Assembly: GCF_000330725.2 (NCBI RefSeq)
Contig: NZ_AMZY02000016.1
Location: 58,532-122,531 of the forward strand
Direction: 5' to 3'
Length of the DNA: 64,000 nt
Source of the DNA: Mariniradius saccharolyticus AK6
Lineage (GTDB): Bacteria > Bacteroidota > Bacteroidia > Cytophagales > Cyclobacteriaceae
In this document: positions 60,991 through 64,000 of the stretch, in pieces
How positions within the stretch are numbered: position 1 is the stretch's first letter
Layout of the letters: the number at the start of each line of letters is the position of its first letter
Position numbers and translations under genes: made by a program
Notes under the pieces: model-generated
What the model saw: the letters and a program-made list of their open reading frames with translations, nothing else
Database searches by the model: none
What the model was told of the DNA's origin: nothing

Positions 60991-63795
60991 CTATCCTCCC
61001 ATCCTGATCATCCGCATCCCGCCCCCTCCCGGCCTAGGCATATTGTTCATGGGATTGCTGCCAAGCTTGTAGGTGAAACTCAGAAGCACAAAGCGCCCAA
61101 GATTGTTGGTGACGGTCTGTTCTACGTAGTTGACATCCGCCCTTTGGGACACACCCACGTTTTGGTTAAGCAGGTTTTGGCCGGAAAGCTTGATTTCGCC
61201 TTTATTGTTTTTGAGGATAAATCGTGATACCGAAAGGTTGAGCAAAGGAATCGTTTCGCTGAAATCGGTCGTTTCGCTGCGGTAGACCAAATAGTTGAAA
61301 TTGCCTCCGATCGTATATTTTTTCAAAAGGTTGACGGTGGCCTCCGCATTGTAGCTTTGGTTGAAAAAGAGTTGATTTTGCTGGGGATTGAAGGAATAAC
61401 CCGTGCGCTGACGGCTGAGGTTGGCACTCAAGCCGATCATGAGGTATTCCTCCCAATTGTAGTCATAGCGTATGTTTCCACCAAAATTGGAAATCTTGAT
61501 TTCGTCTTCCTGGCCGTTGATCAGATTGAGTCCACGCTGGTAAACGCCATTGGGACCGATGCTGAAATTACTGTTGAGCGGCTTGATCGGAAATCCAAAA
61601 TTCACGTTGCCGTTGGCGGTCCATTGGTCTTCCACATTGACGGGCATGACGGTGCGGACGAGGTTTTCATCGATGGTCTGGGAATTGACGATCGCGTTTT
61701 TGGTATAGTTGACATTCGCGTTGGCAAAGAAGCTGATGAATTTGCCCATGTCGAAGCTGTTGTAATTCAGCCGCATATTGTGCAGGTAAGCGGGTTTGAG
61801 TTCTGGATTGCCCACATAGAGATTCAAGGGATCGGCATTGTTGACCACGGGCTGTAGCTGCTCTATGGTCGGTTCCGTGACCGAAGTGCCATAGTTGAAG
61901 CCCAGGTTTCTGGTATTGCTGAAGTTGTAATTGAAGCGGAGGCTGGGAAGAAAATTCTCAAATCTGTTTTGGATTCGCTCGTCCGCGAGCAAAAGATCAC
62001 CTTTCAGTCTGGTGGCCTGCCAAGCCACCCCAGTCACTAAATTATAGTTTTGCCGATTCCAACTCAGATTCGCTCCCGGCCTGTGGTAGGTGTAGATGCT
62101 GTTGAATTTATTGCTCAAATCGGTGTTCAGCACCAGATTTTCTTCCTCCCAATCGTACACTTCCTGATTTACCCGGTTGTGGTTTTGCCTAAAATTGTAC
62201 ACCAACTCCAGGTATTTCCGTCCACCGATTGGCTGTGTGTAGGAAAGGTTGGTCCCATAGTTCAAGGCATCCCGATCTTGGAAATTCTGTTGGCGAATGA
62301 TCTCTGTACTTGGGGTGCCGGTAAAAAACTGGTTCTCGGCATACAGGCTGCCTTCGTAGTCACTTTGATTTGCACCCAAGTTGAAATTGGCAGAAATGGT
62401 CCTTCCCGGCTTTTTGAACCGATGCCGGAGGAGGAAATCGGTATTGAATTGGAAATTGTCCCCTGTATTCAGGTTGGTGCGCTCGCCGGAATTGAGCGTA
62501 TTGTCTTGGGAATCCGAGTTACGTGTGATGCTGTTGGTAGCGCGATCAGATTGGGTATAGGTCAAATTCGTGGTCGATCGGAATGAATTCAAACTGTCAA
62601 TCTGGTGGTCCACAATCAAGTTGGCGCGATGGTTCGCATTCACATTGTCCTGACGGCTTTGCTCATTGAAATTCAGGTTTCCCTGCGGAAAGAAGTTGAT
62701 CCGATCGGAGTTTTGTTGGATGTAATGGTCGAGGTAATTGAAAAAATAGCTCCCCGTCATCTTGGTTTTTTTGCTGAATTCATTGTTCAGGTTGGCACCA
62801 AATGCATGGGAATTCATGATTCCGTTCATCCTTTGACCCGTATTCAAGGGAATGCTGCTGGTCGCACCCGGACCGCCGACGACTACGCGCACCATTCCCC
62901 CGGACGAAAAGCTCTGTATACCGCCGTTGAAATTGATGTAATCATCGATCGAGAATCCCTGCTCGTTGGTGTTGTTGGAAAGGCCTAAGAGCGATAGTTG
63001 GCTTTTCTCGGTAAACTTGTTGACGTTGCCTTTGAGCGCATAGCGGTTGTCGGTTCCATACCCGGCAGTGACATTTCCAAAGTATCCCCGCTTGTGGCTG
63101 TCCTTGAGTTGGAGGTTGATGGTTTTTTCCCTTTGGCCGTCGTCGATTCCTGTAAACTGCGACTGATCCGACTTGCGGTCGTAGATCTGGATTTTATCAA
63201 TCGCTTCTGCCAAAAGGTTTTTGGAAGCCAATTTTGGATCATTGGCAAAGAATTCTTTGCCATCCACCATGATCCTGCGGACCGTTTCCCCTTGGGCCTT
63301 GATATTCCCTTCGCTATCCACTTCCACGCCAGGGAGCCGCTTCAGCAGGTCTTCCACATTGGCATTCGGCTGGGTTTTGAAGGCCGCCGCGTTGTATTCT
63401 ATGGTGTCTTTCTTGATCGTCACAGGTGCTATTGCTTCGACAGTCACGCCTTCCAATTCCTCCGTGCTTTCCTCCAACTTGATCGTCCCGAATTGAAAAA
63501 TGGGCGAACCAGTGGGCTTTTTGACCAATTGGGAAAAAGTCCTGTAGCCAACAAAACTGATTTGCACCAATAGCTCATCCTCGCGCAGGTTTTTCACCTC
63601 AAATCCTCCCTGCGGATTACTGACACCAAAAGTCACCAAAGTAGAATCCTTGGGATCGAGCAGCGTAATCGTCGCGGAAGGCAAACCCTTGGCCTGCGTA
63701 TCCTGAATCACACCCTGGATCGCCCAGCGCTGCGTCTGCGCCAGGATATTGACCGACATGAAGAAGAAAAAAAGAATTGTGGTAGTGGTTTTCAT
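60991..63795 (-). CDS. Outer-membrane beta-barrel protein with Gly/Met-rich C-terminal tail
   Basis: A 934-residue protein with a signal peptide (MKTTTTILFFFFMSVNILA) and the same domain order as the barrel protein at 49141: carboxypeptidase-regulatory-like domain (WAIQGVIQDTQAKGLPSATI), plug-like region (LLKRLPGVEVDSEGNIKAQG, IMVDGKEFFANDPKLAS) and a long barrel whose last strand is RFVLLSFTYKL. A tail of 22 residues (PRPGGGGMRMIRMGG at its end) follows, so the protein does not end with the usual aromatic barrel residue. It is monocistronic and its upstream region holds repeats. Substrate unknown. Confidence 0.88.
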   Translation of the reverse strand: MKTTTTILFFFFMSVNILAQTQRWAIQGVIQDTQAKGLPSATITLLDPKDSTLVTFGVSNPQGGFEVKNLREDELLVQISFVGYRTFSQLVKKPTGSPIFQFGTIKLEESTEELEGVTVEAIAPVTIKKDTIEYNAAAFKTQPNANVEDLLKRLPGVEVDSEGNIKAQGETVRRIMVDGKEFFANDPKLASKNLLAEAIDKIQIYDRKSDQSQFTGIDDGQREKTINLQLKDSHKRGYFGNVTAGYGTDNRYALKGNVNKFTEKSQLSLLGLSNNTNEQGFSIDDYINFNGGIQSFSSGGMVRVVVGGPGATSSIPLNTGQRMNGIMNSHAFGANLNNEFSKKTKMTGSYFFNYLDHYIQQNSDRINFFPQGNLNFNEQSRQDNVNANHRANLIVDHQIDSLNSFRSTTNLTYTQSDRATNSITRNSDSQDNTLNSGERTNLNTGDNFQFNTDFLLRHRFKKPGRTISANFNLGANQSDYEGSLYAENQFFTGTPSTEIIRQQNFQDRDALNYGTNLSYTQPIGGRKYLELVYNFRQNHNRVNQEVYDWEEENLVLNTDLSNKFNSIYTYHRPGANLSWNRQNYNLVTGVAWQATRLKGDLLLADERIQNRFENFLPSLRFNYNFSNTRNLGFNYGTSVTEPTIEQLQPVVNNADPLNLYVGNPELKPAYLHNMRLNYNSFDMGKFISFFANANVNYTKNAIVNSQTIDENLVRTVMPVNVEDQWTANGNVNFGFPIKPLNSNFSIGPNGVYQRGLNLINGQEDEIKISNFGGNIRYDYNWEEYLMIGLSANLSRQRTGYSFNPQQNQLFFNQSYNAEATVNLLKKYTIGGNFNYLVYRSETTDFSETIPLLNLSVSRFILKNNKGEIKLSGQNLLNQNVGVSQRADVNYVEQTVTNNLGRFVLLSFTYKLGSNPMNNMPRPGGGGMRMIRMGG

Positions 63796-63810
63796 AGTGG
63801 TTTGGGCAAT

Positions 63811-63935
63811 AGTCGATAGTCCATAGCGGGGGCGTTGTACTTCGGTTCTAGTGGTTGGTTGGTTTGTAAGGTTATTGGTTAATAAGTTATTGAGTTATTG
63901 GTGGCGAAGTCCATAGTCCGTAGTCCATAGCTCCG
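63811..63935. repeat. Low-complexity AGTCCATAG repeats
   Basis: AGTCGATAGTCCATAG (63811-63826) recurs in related form at 63907-63931 (AGTCCATAGTCCGTAGTCCATAG), and between them is a TTATTGGTTAATAAGTTATTG-like stretch of repeating GGTT/TTATTG units. No gene is seen in this part of the window. Confidence 0.6.
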
Positions 63936-64000
63936 GGAATTGAACTTTAATACCCGATTCGGTTTTACGATACTTTGTGTGTGCCTAAAATAGGTTGACG

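Overview
The window looks like chromosomal DNA of an aerobic member of the Bacteroidota, most likely order Cytophagales (Cyclobacteriaceae / Algoriphagus-like). The signs are: two giant proteins ending in a type-B type IX secretion (T9SS) sorting domain, several outer-membrane barrels with an N-terminal carboxypeptidase-regulatory domain, a BlaI/M56 pair whose peptidase carries a TonB-like tail, many '-LxxC' lipoproteins, and Bacteroidota-type promoters (TTG / TAnnTTTG). The genus is an inference. No rRNA, CRISPR array, prophage, integrase or insertion sequence was seen. The only RNA genes found are two identical tRNA-Asp copies.

Layout. 1-5.5 kb: end of a fatty acid desaturase, a BlaI-M56 sensor/repressor pair, SixA-like phosphatase, topA. 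5.6-10.1 kb: a co-directional run of a zinc-ligand-poor sirtuin, a flavin monooxygenase, a YfcC-type carrier and an aldo/keto reductase. 10.1-15.6 kb: an unknown exported protein, a Tat-signal aminotransferase with a GNAT and a lipoprotein, a Tat-signal Gfo/Idh/MocA oxidoreductase, ferritin. 16-20.4 kb: an HTH protein of unknown role, an S10 peptidase, a pseudouridine synthase, a bile-acid/sodium-symporter-family carrier. 20.5-24.3 kb: a lipid block (MBL-fold hydrolase, patatin and lysophospholipid acyltransferase with overlapping genes, behind accA). 24.5-32.3 kb: tRNAs, galE and the two tandem T9SS-B surface proteins. 32.7-38.1 kb: NfeD-like protein and flotillin, rhamnose mutarotase, MerR-dprA, ffh. 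38.3-44 kb: a small glycan locus (YfhO, methyltransferase, glycosyltransferase, flippase). 44.5-49 kb: universal stress protein, an ECF sigma / putative anti-sigma / Spy-like set, mscL, mgsA-pfkA. 49-64 kb: two long outer-membrane barrel proteins flanking an esterase, a mercaptopyruvate sulfurtransferase-like protein, a LytTR regulator, an exported amidohydrolase and an AT-rich accessory spot with two unknown lipoproteins and a broken Phd/YefM-type antitoxin gene.

Most of the window is housekeeping and envelope biology. The points most worth a second look are the antitoxin gene interrupted by one in-frame stop codon with its C-terminus still readable beyond it, the Tat-exported PLP aminotransferase, the sirtuin-led redox/transport cluster, the tandem T9SS-B proteins sharing an upstream TAGACAA element, and the overlapping patatin-acyltransferase genes. 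Function calls rest on recognised motifs and gene order read by eye. No database search was run.
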